The notes under the pieces were generated by a model that was not told the origin of the DNA, ran no database searches, and saw only the letters and a list, made by a program, of their open reading frames with translations. Position numbers and translations under genes: made by a program. This document shows positions 35,084 through 44,059 of a stretch of DNA of 64,000 nt, piece after piece. Numbering within the stretch: the stretch's first letter is position 1; each line of letters starts with the position of its first letter. The stretch is taken from assembly GCA_964370545.1 (NCBI GenBank), contig CAYJJQ010000002.1:1-64000 (forward strand). The letters are read 5' to 3'. Source of the stretch: CAKOSP01 sp964370545. GTDB taxonomy: Bacteria; Bacillota_I; Bacilli_A; RF39; UBA660.

Positions 35084-37567
35084 CTATATTTTAAAATTTT
35101 CTGTAAATTCTGCAAATGTCATTTGCTTTTCTTCTACTTCTTTAACTTCTTTATCTTTTGGCTCTTTAACAATTAGATTTACTAAATTTTTCTCAAGAGT
35201 AATTATATTAAAATTCTCCTTTGTAAAATTACCTCCAATAGCATTGGTATCCATTATAGATATTTCACTATTTTTAAGTTTTTTTTCTTCTGAATCATTT
35301 ATTATTAAATTTATATCTTTAGAATCAGTTAAATAAGCATACTTAATTTTATAATCCTTACTTTTAACTTTTTTAAATAACATAGAACCTTTTTTAGCTC
35401 TAGATAAATTATCTAAATCCGTTAATTTTATACGCTTGCCAGTATTGTAATTTGTAAATATATTTATATATTCTTTTTCTTCATCAATTGTACTAGCGTA
35501 TACAACAAAATCATCTTTTAAATTTATTGCTTTTACACCTGATGCTTTAACCCCTACAACTGGAATTTCTTCTGTTAAATATTTTAAATAATACCCATTA
35601 GCAGTAATTAATATGTTTTCTGTTTTTTCTATTTCTACATTTACAAGTTCATCAGTTTCTTTTAATTTAAAACATACCATTGGTTTAGAATATCTAGTAA
35701 CTTCAAAATCTTTAAGAGAAACTCTTTTTGTCATACCATTTTTTGAATATAAACATAAATTTTTATTTTTATCTTTTAAAATCATGCTTGCTACTATTTT
35801 CTCTTCTGGAGAAATCATTATAGTATTAGAAATATGTTTTCCTAATTCTTTCCATTTTACATCAGGTAATATATGAACTGGTACAAATAAATAATTTCCC
35901 AAATTAGTAAATAGTAATAATGTATCTTGCGTTGTTACTAAGAAATTATTAGTTACAAAATCTCCTGGTTTTACTAAAGTTTTTTCTTCACTTGAAGAAT
36001 AACTTTTATAACTTACTCTTTTTACATAACCTTCATTTGTAACTACAACCACTACATTTTCAGTAGGTATCATATCTTTAATATCAACTTTTACTTCTTC
36101 TATTTCAGATTCAATAACTGTTTTTCTTGGTGTAGCATATTCTTTTTTTATGTTTTTAAGTTCGTGTTTCATAACTGATTTAAATTTTTCTTCATCTGAT
36201 AATATTTCTTCTAACCCTTTAATAGCAATTTTAAGTTTAGCAGCTTCTTCTTCTAATACTTCAATATCAGTATTTGTAAGACGATATAATTGCAATACTA
36301 AAATTGCTTCTGCTTGCTCAGCTGTAAATTCATATTTAGATACTAAATTAGATTTAGCATCTGCTTTATTTTTAGAATTTCTAATAGTTTTTATAACCTC
36401 ATCTAATATACTAACAGCTTTTATTAAACCTTCAACTATATGATATCTTTTTTTAAAAAATGCTAAATCAAATTCAGTTCTTTTTTTAACTACTTCTCTT
36501 TGATGTGCGATATATGCATCTAAAATAGGCAGTATTCCCATAGTTTGAGGAGTTCTATTTACTATAGCAACCATATTATAATTATATGATATTTGTAATT
36601 CAGTATTTTTAAGTAAATAATTAAGTATTATTTCCTTATTAGTTCCATTTTTTAAATCTATAGCAATTCTTAAACCTGTTCTATCAGATTCGTCTCTTAT
36701 TTCAGCAATACCATCTATTTTTTTATCAATTCTAATACCATCTATTTTAGCAACTAATGAAGCTTTATTTACTTCATATGGTATTTCAGTAATAATAATT
36801 TGATCTTTACTTTTATCTTTTTTATATTCTGTTTTACTTCTAACAACAACTCTACCTTTACCAGTTTCAAAAGCTGATTTAATTCCATCAAGTCCATAAG
36901 CAGTACCACCAGTTGGAAAATCAGGTCCTTTAACTAGTTCTAAGATTGTTTCTAATTTACAATTAGGTGAATCTATTCTTTTAATTGTAGCATCTATTAT
37001 TTCTCCTAGATTATGAGGAGGAATATTAGTAGCGTATCCTGCTGATATACCGCTTGTTCCATTTACTAGTAAGTTTGGAAACTTAGCAGGTAATACTGTA
37101 GGCTCTAAATATCTATCATCAAAGTTAGGTGCCCATGATACAGTATTTTTTTCTAAATCTTTTAATAGTTCATTACTAATTTTACTTAATCTTGCTTCAG
37201 TATAACGATATGCTGCAGCAGGATCACCATCAAGTGATCCATTATTACCATGAATATCTATTAATATATGATTTTGTTTCCACCACTGACTCATTCTAAC
37301 CATTGCATCATAAACTGATGAATCCCCATGAGGGTGGAATTTACCTAACACATCTCCAACTGTAGCTGCACATTTTACATGCTGTTTTTCAAAGGTATTA
37401 TTTGCTTTATACATAGCATATAATATTCTTCTTTGAACTGGTTTTAAACCATCTCTTACATCTGGTATAGCTCTATCCTGAATGATTTCTTTAGCATACT
37501 TACCAAATCTATCACCCATAATATCTTCAAGAGCGTAATCCTCTATTTTTTTTAATATATCTTGCAT
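35084..37567 (-). CDS. parC: DNA topoisomerase IV subunit A
   Basis: 827 residues. Breakage-reunion domain with IPDVRDGLKPVQRRILYAM, HPHGDSSVYDAMVRMSQ and the active-site Tyr in AAAYRYTEARLSK. The blocks YLEPTVLPAKFPNLLVNG and GDSSVYDAMVRMSQWWK, plus the lack of a GyrA box (QRGGKG) in the C-terminal beta-pinwheel, favour ParC over GyrA. It decatenates daughter chromosomes. The quinolone-sensitive Ser pair and acidic residue (SS..D) are intact. AGGTG precedes the ATG; parE lies 7 bases upstream. Confidence 0.93.
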   Translation of the reverse strand: MQDILKKIEDYALEDIMGDRFGKYAKEIIQDRAIPDVRDGLKPVQRRILYAMYKANNTFEKQHVKCAATVGDVLGKFHPHGDSSVYDAMVRMSQWWKQNHILIDIHGNNGSLDGDPAAAYRYTEARLSKISNELLKDLEKNTVSWAPNFDDRYLEPTVLPAKFPNLLVNGTSGISAGYATNIPPHNLGEIIDATIKRIDSPNCKLETILELVKGPDFPTGGTAYGLDGIKSAFETGKGRVVVRSKTEYKKDKSKDQIIITEIPYEVNKASLVAKIDGIRIDKKIDGIAEIRDESDRTGLRIAIDLKNGTNKEIILNYLLKNTELQISYNYNMVAIVNRTPQTMGILPILDAYIAHQREVVKKRTEFDLAFFKKRYHIVEGLIKAVSILDEVIKTIRNSKNKADAKSNLVSKYEFTAEQAEAILVLQLYRLTNTDIEVLEEEAAKLKIAIKGLEEILSDEEKFKSVMKHELKNIKKEYATPRKTVIESEIEEVKVDIKDMIPTENVVVVVTNEGYVKRVSYKSYSSSEEKTLVKPGDFVTNNFLVTTQDTLLLFTNLGNYLFVPVHILPDVKWKELGKHISNTIMISPEEKIVASMILKDKNKNLCLYSKNGMTKRVSLKDFEVTRYSKPMVCFKLKETDELVNVEIEKTENILITANGYYLKYLTEEIPVVGVKASGVKAINLKDDFVVYASTIDEEKEYINIFTNYNTGKRIKLTDLDNLSRAKKGSMLFKKVKSKDYKIKYAYLTDSKDINLIINDSEEKKLKNSEISIMDTNAIGGNFTKENFNIITLEKNLVNLIVKEPKDKEVKEVEEKQMTFAEFTENFKI

Positions 37568-37574
37568 ATTACAC

Positions 37575-39482
37575 CTAATTTCTATAATTATCTTCCATCG
37601 TAAACACTACATTTTCATTAATCCATTCTTTACGAGGTTCAACTTTATCGCCCATTAAAACACTTACTCTTTTATCAGCAAGATTTGCATCATCTATATT
37701 TATTCTAATAAGACCTCTTGTGTCAGGATTCATAGTTGTATCCCATAATTGGTCTGCATTCATTTCTCCTAACCCTTTATATCTTTGTATAGTAGGATTA
37801 CTACCATAACTTTCTTTTATTTCATCTAATTCTTCATCAGAATATAAATATTGAAACTTTTTACCACTTGAAATTTTATATAAAGGAGGTAACGCTAAAT
37901 ATAACTTACCTTCTTCAATAAGTGGTTTCATATATCTAAAGAAAAATGTTAATAGTAAAGTTTGAATATGAGAACCATCTACATCAGCATCTGTCATTAT
38001 AATAACTTTATTATAATTTGATTCACTAGCTTCAAATGAATTCCCAATACCAGCTCCTATTGTATGAACTATAGTATTAATTTCTTCATTTTTAAGGATA
38101 TCATCCATACTAGCTTTTTCAGAATTTATTACTTTACCTCTAAGTGGTAATATTGCTTGAAATTTACGATCTCTTCCACCTTTAGCTGAACCGCCTGCAG
38201 AGTCACCTTCTACTAAAAATAGTTCATTTATTTTAGGATTTTTACTTTGAGCATGAGCTAGTTTTCCTGATAGATTCTTTTCTATTTTACTTTTGTTTTT
38301 TCCATTCCTAGCATCTTCTCTTGCTTTTCTAGCGGCTTCTCTAGCAAGTTTACTTTTAAGTGCTTTATCTAAAATAGTAAGAGCTATTTCTTTATTTTCT
38401 TCTAAAAAGAATTTTAAATTTTCATAAGTTATTGATTCAGTTACACTTCTTGCTTCAGGAGTTCCTAATTTACCTTTTGTTTGACCTTCAAACTCCAATA
38501 TATTTTCTGGTATTCTTAAGTTAATTACCGCACTAAGACCTTCTCTAACATCATTACCATCTAAATTAGCTTCTTTTTCTTTTATTATATTATTATTTCT
38601 TGCATAATCATTAAAAGCTTTTGTAAGACCTGTTTTAAAGCCTACTTCATGTGAACCACCGTCTACTGTTTTAACATTATTAACAAATGATAAAATACTT
38701 TCACTATATGATTCACTATATTGCATAGCTATTTCTACTTCAATATTTTGTTTAGCAGTTTTAAAATTAATTGGTTTATGAAGTACATTCTTATCTTCAT
38801 TAATATATTCTACAAATGATACTAATCCCGCTTCATAATGATAAGTAGTTTCTTTATTATCTGCTTCATCTATAATTGTTGCATGTAATTCGTTTAATAA
38901 AAATGCCGATTCTTGCATTCTTTCATTTATTGTTGTATAAGAAAAATTACAATTTTTAAAAATTGAATCATCTGGCATAAAAGTAACTGTTGTACCAGTT
39001 TTTTTTGTATCACCAATAACTTTTAAATCCGAATCTAACTTCCCACCATCTTTGAATTTAATTTCAGATATTTTACCATCTCTACAAATAGTAACTATCA
39101 TCCATTTAGAAAGTGCATTAACTACTGATGCACCAACACCATGAAGACCACCAGATACCTTATATCCAGATTCTTGAAATTTTCCACCAGCATGTAAAAC
39201 AGTGTAGATAACTTCAGGTGTTGATTTCCCTGTTTCATGTCGACCTGTTGGAACACCACGACCATTATCTGAAACCGTTACTGAACCATCTTTATTAAGA
39301 ATAACTTTAATTGTATCACCAAAACCATTGATCACTTCATCAACTGCATTATCAACAATTTCCCATACTAAATGATGCATACCTCTTTTATCTGTAGAAC
39401 CGATATACATCCCAGGTCTTTTTCTAACTGCTTCTAATCCTTCTAAAACTTTAATACTTGTTTCATCATATTTGACTGCCAT
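37575..39482 (-). CDS. parE: DNA topoisomerase IV subunit B
   Basis: 635 residues from the ATG at 39482, with TTGGTGA upstream and a TATAAT box before that; an in-frame start five codons earlier is rejected. GHKL ATPase motifs: EIVDNAVDEV, SDNGRGVPTG, GLHGVGASVVNALS; transducer Lys QTKGKLG; Toprim EGDSAGGSA, TDADVDGSHI. EGD-Toprim and STDKRGMHHLVWE are ParE-like. It forms topoisomerase IV with ParC, directly downstream. Confidence 0.94.
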   Translation of the reverse strand: MAVKYDETSIKVLEGLEAVRKRPGMYIGSTDKRGMHHLVWEIVDNAVDEVINGFGDTIKVILNKDGSVTVSDNGRGVPTGRHETGKSTPEVIYTVLHAGGKFQESGYKVSGGLHGVGASVVNALSKWMIVTICRDGKISEIKFKDGGKLDSDLKVIGDTKKTGTTVTFMPDDSIFKNCNFSYTTINERMQESAFLLNELHATIIDEADNKETTYHYEAGLVSFVEYINEDKNVLHKPINFKTAKQNIEVEIAMQYSESYSESILSFVNNVKTVDGGSHEVGFKTGLTKAFNDYARNNNIIKEKEANLDGNDVREGLSAVINLRIPENILEFEGQTKGKLGTPEARSVTESITYENLKFFLEENKEIALTILDKALKSKLAREAARKAREDARNGKNKSKIEKNLSGKLAHAQSKNPKINELFLVEGDSAGGSAKGGRDRKFQAILPLRGKVINSEKASMDDILKNEEINTIVHTIGAGIGNSFEASESNYNKVIIMTDADVDGSHIQTLLLTFFFRYMKPLIEEGKLYLALPPLYKISSGKKFQYLYSDEELDEIKESYGSNPTIQRYKGLGEMNADQLWDTTMNPDTRGLIRINIDDANLADKRVSVLMGDKVEPRKEWINENVVFTMEDNYRN

Positions 39483-39509
39483 AATTATTTTCACCAAAAT
39501 TATTATAAC

Positions 39510-39534
39510 AAAAAAAAGCGCCTTTAGGCAACTT
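39510..39534 (-). terminator. terminator after the repeat protein gene
   Basis: GCC and GGC with flanking AAG/CTT form a stem (minus strand AAGTTGCCTAAAGGCGCTT) overlapping the stop at 39534, followed by eight T in the minus direction. Confidence 0.65.
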
Positions 39535-40618
39535 TATTTATTAATATTATACGTTTCTCCTTCAATTGAATCAAAACTAAATGGTTTTATTTCATCATTT
39601 TTAGGAGCATCTTCTTTTAATTTAGGTAAATCAAATGAAGTATTTTCTAGCGTTGGTTCTACTGGTTTGCTTTCAGTTAAATCAACAACAGGTTCTTCTT
39701 TTTTTTCCGGAGCATAAACTGAAGAGAAAATTTCTTTTGGTTTTACTTCATCTTCTTTTGTTTCAGATAATGTATTTGTCATTTCATCTAAATTAATTTC
39801 TGGTAATTTAATTTCTTCTAATACTGGAGCTGGTTCTTCTTTTACTTCTGGAACTACAACTGGCTCAGGCGCTGGTTCTTCTTTTACTTCTGGAACTGCA
39901 ACTGGTTCAGGAGCTGGCTCTTCTTTTACTTCTGGAACTACAACTGGTTCAGGAGTTGGTTCTTCTTTTACTTCTGGAACTACAACTGGNNNNNNNNNNN
40001 NNNNNNNNNNNNNNNNNNNNNNNNNNNNNNNNNNNNNNNNNNNNNNNNNNNNNNNNNNNNNNNNNNNNNNNNNNNNNNNNNNNNNNNNNGAACTACAACT
40101 GGTTCAGGAGTTGGTTCTTCTTTTACTTCTGGAACTACAACTGGCTCAGGAGCTGGCTCTTCTTTTACTTCTGGAACCACAACTGGCTCAGGAGTTGCTT
40201 CTTCTTTTACTTCTGGAACTACAACTGGTTCAGGAGTTACTTCTTCTTTTACTTCTGGAGCTACAACTGGCTCAGACGTTACTTCTTCTTTATTTTCATT
40301 CGGATCAAAAACCTTAACATCAATATTGTCAGATGACATTATTGGTTGTTCCGCCACTTCTTTATTATCAGCTGGTTTCGAAATTAAAATATCAACATTT
40401 TCTTTTTTAATTTCTTTTGTTTCTACTTTAGTTTCTTTAGATTCATCTTTAAAACCATCAGCAGCTAATTTTTGTAATCTCTTCGTTTCTTCATTTTTTT
40501 GATCTTTTTTTCCTAAAAATAATACTAGAAAAAACAAAACAACTAATACTGCGATAGCAATTATTAGGTAAGTTGTAAAATTTTCTATATTATATAAATT
40601 ATTAAAAAATTCTTGCAT
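39534..40618 (-). CDS. membrane-anchored protein with PEVK-like tandem repeats (interrupted by assembly gap)
   Basis: The reading frame begins at an ATG (40618, AGAGGTG upstream) and resumes beyond a 100-N gap, ending at 39534. Residues 1-40 hold one membrane span followed by KKDQK, so most of the protein should be cytoplasmic (N-out, C-in, like ZipA or EzrA). Then come an acidic/Lys-rich stretch and 14-residue repeats of the form VPEVKEEPTPEPVV. After the repeats, a non-repetitive tail (LEEIKLPEINLDEMTNTL ... SFDSIEGETYNINK). Proline-rich repeats make EF-P dependence plausible. The two halves look out of frame only because the gap length is nominal. Function unknown. Confidence 0.75.
39851..40257. 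repeat. 42-bp tandem repeat array around an assembly gap
   Basis: Units of 42 bases beginning GAACTACAACTGG at 39851, 39893, 39935, 39977 (only 13 bases before the gap), 40090, 40132, 40174 and 40216. They differ by a few point changes. Each unit encodes 14 residues of the repeat protein. Confidence 0.95.
39990..40089. other. 100-N scaffold gap inside the repeat
   Basis: Exactly 100 N, a conventional placeholder. Left flank stops 13 bases into a unit, right flank starts at a unit boundary, so the true missing length should be 29 + 42k bases. That is 2 modulo 3, which is precisely what is needed to keep both sides in frame. Confidence 0.95.
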
Positions 40619-40685
40619 TTTAAATACACCTCTTTATTCTAATATATATTCAGTTTATCATGAAATAATACTCATTGCAAGAAAA

Positions 40686-40704
40686 AAAGTAGCTGCGCTA
40701 CTTT
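40686..40704 (-). terminator. terminator after yneF
   Basis: AAAGTAGC and GCTACTTT pair around TGC, followed by a T tract in the minus direction. Confidence 0.75.
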
Positions 40705-40711
40705 CTTTACA

Positions 40712-40927
40712 TTACTTAAATCTATTCATTTGACTCATAACTTGTTTAACTTGTTTTTGACTTGGTTTTCTACCCATACTAGTCATCATCGCCTCAATCA
40801 TTTTTTCATTTATCGGCGGATTTTTTTCCATTGTTTTTTTAAATAAATATCTAGCACCAAAAAAACCTATTACTAAGCCTGGTACTAATCCAATTACAAT
40901 ATATAATATTTGTTCCCAGATTCCCAT
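40712..40927 (-). CDS. yneF: UPF0154 (YneF) membrane protein
   Basis: 71 residues from the ATG at 40927 (AGAGGAG upstream). One N-terminal span then FFGARYLFKKTMEKNPPINEKMIEAMMTSMGRKPSQKQVKQVM, the conserved UPF0154 block. Function unknown. In Bacillus it follows tkt and yneE (sirA), the same order as here. Confidence 0.9.
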   Translation of the reverse strand: MGIWEQILYIVIGLVPGLVIGFFGARYLFKKTMEKNPPINEKMIEAMMTSMGRKPSQKQVKQVMSQMNRFK

Positions 40928-40976
40928 ATTAATCACTCCTCTCATTAATTTTACTATACTTTTTAGAATTTAACAA

Positions 40977-41399
40977 CTAATTATAACTTAGAATTTTATC
41001 TACCCAAAAATAATCTTTATTTTTAAAATCACATACAAATAAATTTGGATTTAAAAAGATTTTTTCAAATATAGTTTTTTTATTTATATTTGTTTTAAGC
41101 GAAATATACGCTAAATGTGTTTCTATTTTAAATCTTTCATCACGATATTTATTATACATTTTATGTGTATTAAAATTTTTAGAATAAAAATCGTTATTTT
41201 TAAAATTATCATATATAAAAGTATTAACTCTATTTTTTTCAAAAGGTATAGCTATTTGATCAAATAAATCTATTCCCAAGTTAACATCATTTTTATCTAA
41301 TAAATATATATTTTCTAATATTTTATAAAGATTATATGGATTATCTTTAGTCAAAGTTTTAAATTCTTTGTTAATATAAAAAATATAGAAAGTCCTCAT
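40977..41399 (-). CDS. sirA: SirA-like inhibitor of DNA replication initiation
   Basis: 140 residues. MRTFYIFYINKEF at the start, YNKYRDERFKIETHLAYISL in the middle and FEKIFLNPNLFVCDFKNKDYFWVDKI at the end follow Bacillus SirA (YneE), whose tail reads FFEVLxxxSPxFLAMDFNSKRYGWL. SirA is made under Spo0A control and binds DnaA domain I to stop new rounds of replication on entry to sporulation. Sequence similarity is modest, but position between tkt and yneF is the same as in Bacillus. AAGGTGATA precedes the ATG. Confidence 0.68.
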   Translation of the reverse strand: MRTFYIFYINKEFKTLTKDNPYNLYKILENIYLLDKNDVNLGIDLFDQIAIPFEKNRVNTFIYDNFKNNDFYSKNFNTHKMYNKYRDERFKIETHLAYISLKTNINKKTIFEKIFLNPNLFVCDFKNKDYFWVDKILSYN

Positions 41400-41426
41400 A
41401 ATATCACCTTCTATATTTTAATACAT

Positions 41427-43430
41427 TTATATTAAAAACTCTGTCGAATCAACAGTTGAAACCATTTTTTTTATTTTTGTTTTTATTTTATCTGCGGTAA
41501 AACCATATTCACTTTTTAAATCACTAGCTTTGCCACTTTTACCAAAGTTATTAATTCCAAATATATAATCTTTATTTTTCACATATTTATACCATAGATA
41601 TGAACTAGATGCTTCTATAACAAATGTTGGTACGTCTTTTGGTAACAGTAATTCTTCATATTTAGGATTTTGCAATTCAAATAACTTCATACAAGGCATT
41701 GATACTACCCTTATTTCAATTCCTTCTTTAGATAATTCTTTTGCTACTTCAATTGCCAGTGAAACCTCGCTTCCAGTTGAAATTATAATTGCATTTAAAT
41801 CATCTTTTTCTTTACGAATCATGTAAGCTCCATATTTTACATATTTACTATTAGAATTTTTTTGTTGAATAAGTTTTTCTTTAGAAATAATTAACACTGA
41901 CGGTAACGCTTTTTTTAATATTATACTCCAAGAGCCAATAACTTCATCGATATCACATGGTCTAAATACAAAAAGTTGCGGTATCAATGTAAGGGAAGCT
42001 AGTTGTTCTACTGGTTGATGAGTTGCTCCATCTTCTCCTACAAATACATTATCATGGGTAAATATGTATGTTACAGGCAAATTCATCATTGCACTTGCTC
42101 TAATTGCTGGCCTTAGGTAGTCACTAAATGTTAAAAAAGTAGAACCAAATACTTTTAAATTACATAAAGCCATACCATTTAATATATGTCCCATCGCATG
42201 TTCTCTAACTCCAAAAGAAATATTTTTTTCAAGAGGAGTTAGCGATGTATTAAATCCACTATTTTTTATATATGTTTTAGTAGATGTACTTAAATCTGCT
42301 GAACCTCCAATAAAATAATTGTTTTTACTAGCAATAAAATTCATTATTTGTTGATTTGAATTTCTTAACTCATCTTCATAGTCTTTTTCTATTTTAAAAT
42401 CAATATTTTCTAAGTCTATATTTAAAGTTGGTTCTTTTATATATTTTATAATATTAAGTATTTTTTCATTTTTAGAATATAATATTTCATCATATTCATT
42501 AAACCATTTTAAATAACTTTTTGATGTTCTTTCTGCAACTTTTTTTCTATATTCATTTATTAAAGAATCATTTATATCAAATAATTTATTTGTTTTATTA
42601 TATTTAGCTTTAAACTGTTTTATATCTTTTTCAGTTAATGCACCGGAATGCACTTGTTTAGTACCTTCTAAAAGGCTTCCTTTTCCTATGTTCTTTTTAA
42701 CAATTATAACTGTGGGTTTTCTATTTTTCTTAGCTGACTTTATAGCTTCTTCTAAATTACTAGCATTACTACTTTTTATTTCTATTACATTAAAATGCAT
42801 TGCTTCAAATCTATCAGCAATATTTTCATTAAAAACATTATCTGTTTGACCATCAATAGTCATGTTATTACTATTATATATAACTATTAATTTATTTAGT
42901 TTTTGAGTACCTGCAAAAGATAAAGCTTCATAACTAATACCTTCCATCAAGTCCCCATCACCACATATTACATATGTATAATAATCTATTAATTTACAAT
43001 TTTTCTTTTCCTTTTGTATTAGTTTACGATAATATCTCTCAGCAAGTGCCATTCCAACAGCTATTCCTATGCCACCTCCTAATGCACCTGTTGTTGCATC
43101 TACTCCTGGCATTTTTCTTACTTCAGGATGACCTGTAGCTTTTGAATCTATTTGTCTAAATGTTTTTAAATCCTCTATATCAATTTTATAACCCGCCATA
43201 AATAAGTTAGCATATAAAATAGATGATCCGTGACCAGCTGATAAAATTACTCTATCTCTATTAATCCATTTAGGATCATTTATGTTTATATTTAGTATTT
43301 TACCATATAAAACATATAATATATCAGCTATATCAATTGCTATTCCCGGATGACCGCTTTGAGCTAAAGTTATCATATCTAAAGCTAATATTTTACCTTC
43401 GTTTATTATTGTATTATCAAATTTAGTCAC
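41427..43430 (-). CDS. tkt: transketolase
   Basis: About 667 residues from a GTG at 43430 with GTGAGG 8 bases upstream; an upstream ATG at 43478 adds a non-homologous hydrophobic stretch. Signatures: AQSGHPGIAID, LSAGHGSSILYA, TGHPE, thiamine-diphosphate motif GDGDLMEG..NN (CGDGDLMEGISYEAL), GVREHAMG, HDNVFVGEDGATHQP. It transfers two-carbon units in the non-oxidative pentose phosphate pathway, linked with rpe at 15961. Confidence 0.96.
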   Translation of the reverse strand: MTKFDNTIINEGKILALDMITLAQSGHPGIAIDIADILYVLYGKILNININDPKWINRDRVILSAGHGSSILYANLFMAGYKIDIEDLKTFRQIDSKATGHPEVRKMPGVDATTGALGGGIGIAVGMALAERYYRKLIQKEKKNCKLIDYYTYVICGDGDLMEGISYEALSFAGTQKLNKLIVIYNSNNMTIDGQTDNVFNENIADRFEAMHFNVIEIKSSNASNLEEAIKSAKKNRKPTVIIVKKNIGKGSLLEGTKQVHSGALTEKDIKQFKAKYNKTNKLFDINDSLINEYRKKVAERTSKSYLKWFNEYDEILYSKNEKILNIIKYIKEPTLNIDLENIDFKIEKDYEDELRNSNQQIMNFIASKNNYFIGGSADLSTSTKTYIKNSGFNTSLTPLEKNISFGVREHAMGHILNGMALCNLKVFGSTFLTFSDYLRPAIRASAMMNLPVTYIFTHDNVFVGEDGATHQPVEQLASLTLIPQLFVFRPCDIDEVIGSWSIILKKALPSVLIISKEKLIQQKNSNSKYVKYGAYMIRKEKDDLNAIIISTGSEVSLAIEVAKELSKEGIEIRVVSMPCMKLFELQNPKYEELLLPKDVPTFVIEASSSYLWYKYVKNKDYIFGINNFGKSGKASDLKSEYGFTADKIKTKIKKMVSTVDSTEFLI

Positions 43431-43460
43431 TTTAATATCCTCACATAAATAATTATAACA

Positions 43461-43490
43461 AGAAAAAAAGAATAACACTAGATTATTCTT
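43461..43490 (-). terminator. terminator after the cyclophilin gene
   Basis: AAGAATAA and TTATTCTT pair around a 6-base loop overlapping the stop at 43483, with T tract in the minus direction. Confidence 0.65.
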
Positions 43491-44058
43491 CTTTTTCTTC
43501 TATTAAAGTTACTTTAGTTGATATTATTTTGACTTTTTCTTCTGGTTCATCGGTTCCTTCGATTACTTCTAAATCACCAATTAAATCAACAACTTCTAGA
43601 CCGCTGATTACTTTACCAAATGCTGCATAACTATTATCAAGTTGTGAACATTTTTCAGTTGTAAGACAAATAAAGAACTGTGATGATGCAGAATTTTTAT
43701 CATCTGTTCTAGCCATTGAAATAACTCCTCTTTCATGTTTAAAATCATTTGTAATACCATTTAAAGTAAACTCTCCTTTAATTGGATCTGTTTCTTTATG
43801 AGTGCCATCTTCTGTGAAACCTCCACCTTGAATAACAAAATCTTCTACTACTCTATGAAATACTAAATCATCAAAGAAATTATCTTCAGCAAGAGAAACA
43901 AAGTTATTAACAGTATCTGGAGCAACTTCTTCATATAACTCTATTATAATTGGCTCATCACTTATACTAGTCAACATCTCTATTTGATATACATCATTAC
44001 TTGATGATGAGCATCCTGTTAGGAATAACATTCCTATTATTATTAATATTTTTTTCAT
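43483..44058 (-). CDS. cyclophilin-type peptidyl-prolyl isomerase lipoprotein
   Basis: 191 residues. Lipoprotein signal with lipobox LTGC (Cys at 16), then a cyclophilin domain: ELYEEVAPDTVNNFVSLAED, FFDDLVFHRVVEDFVIQGG, RGVISMAR, SASSQFFICL, YAAFGKVISG. The catalytic Arg (FHRV) and QFFI block are present. It would fold secreted proteins at the outer face of the membrane. It starts one base after the kinase gene stop, so it is likely co-transcribed. Confidence 0.92.
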   Translation of the reverse strand: MKKILIIIGMLFLTGCSSSSNDVYQIEMLTSISDEPIIIELYEEVAPDTVNNFVSLAEDNFFDDLVFHRVVEDFVIQGGGFTEDGTHKETDPIKGEFTLNGITNDFKHERGVISMARTDDKNSASSQFFICLTTEKCSQLDNSYAAFGKVISGLEVVDLIGDLEVIEGTDEPEEKVKIISTKVTLIEEKEE

Positions 44059-44059
44059 T

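Noticed and set aside
39534..39782. A separate 82-codon gene after the assembly gap
   Set aside because: Its frame continues upstream through the repeat units without a stop; it is the C-terminal end of the protein starting at 40618.
39851..40257. Regular repeats that could suggest a CRISPR array
   Set aside because: Units are directly adjacent without spacers, and they are coding repeats in frame.
39956..40336. Plus-strand frames rich in Leu or Tyr/Phe/Trp across the 42-bp repeat
   Set aside because: Antisense shadows of the repeat protein; the compositional bias comes from the repeat.
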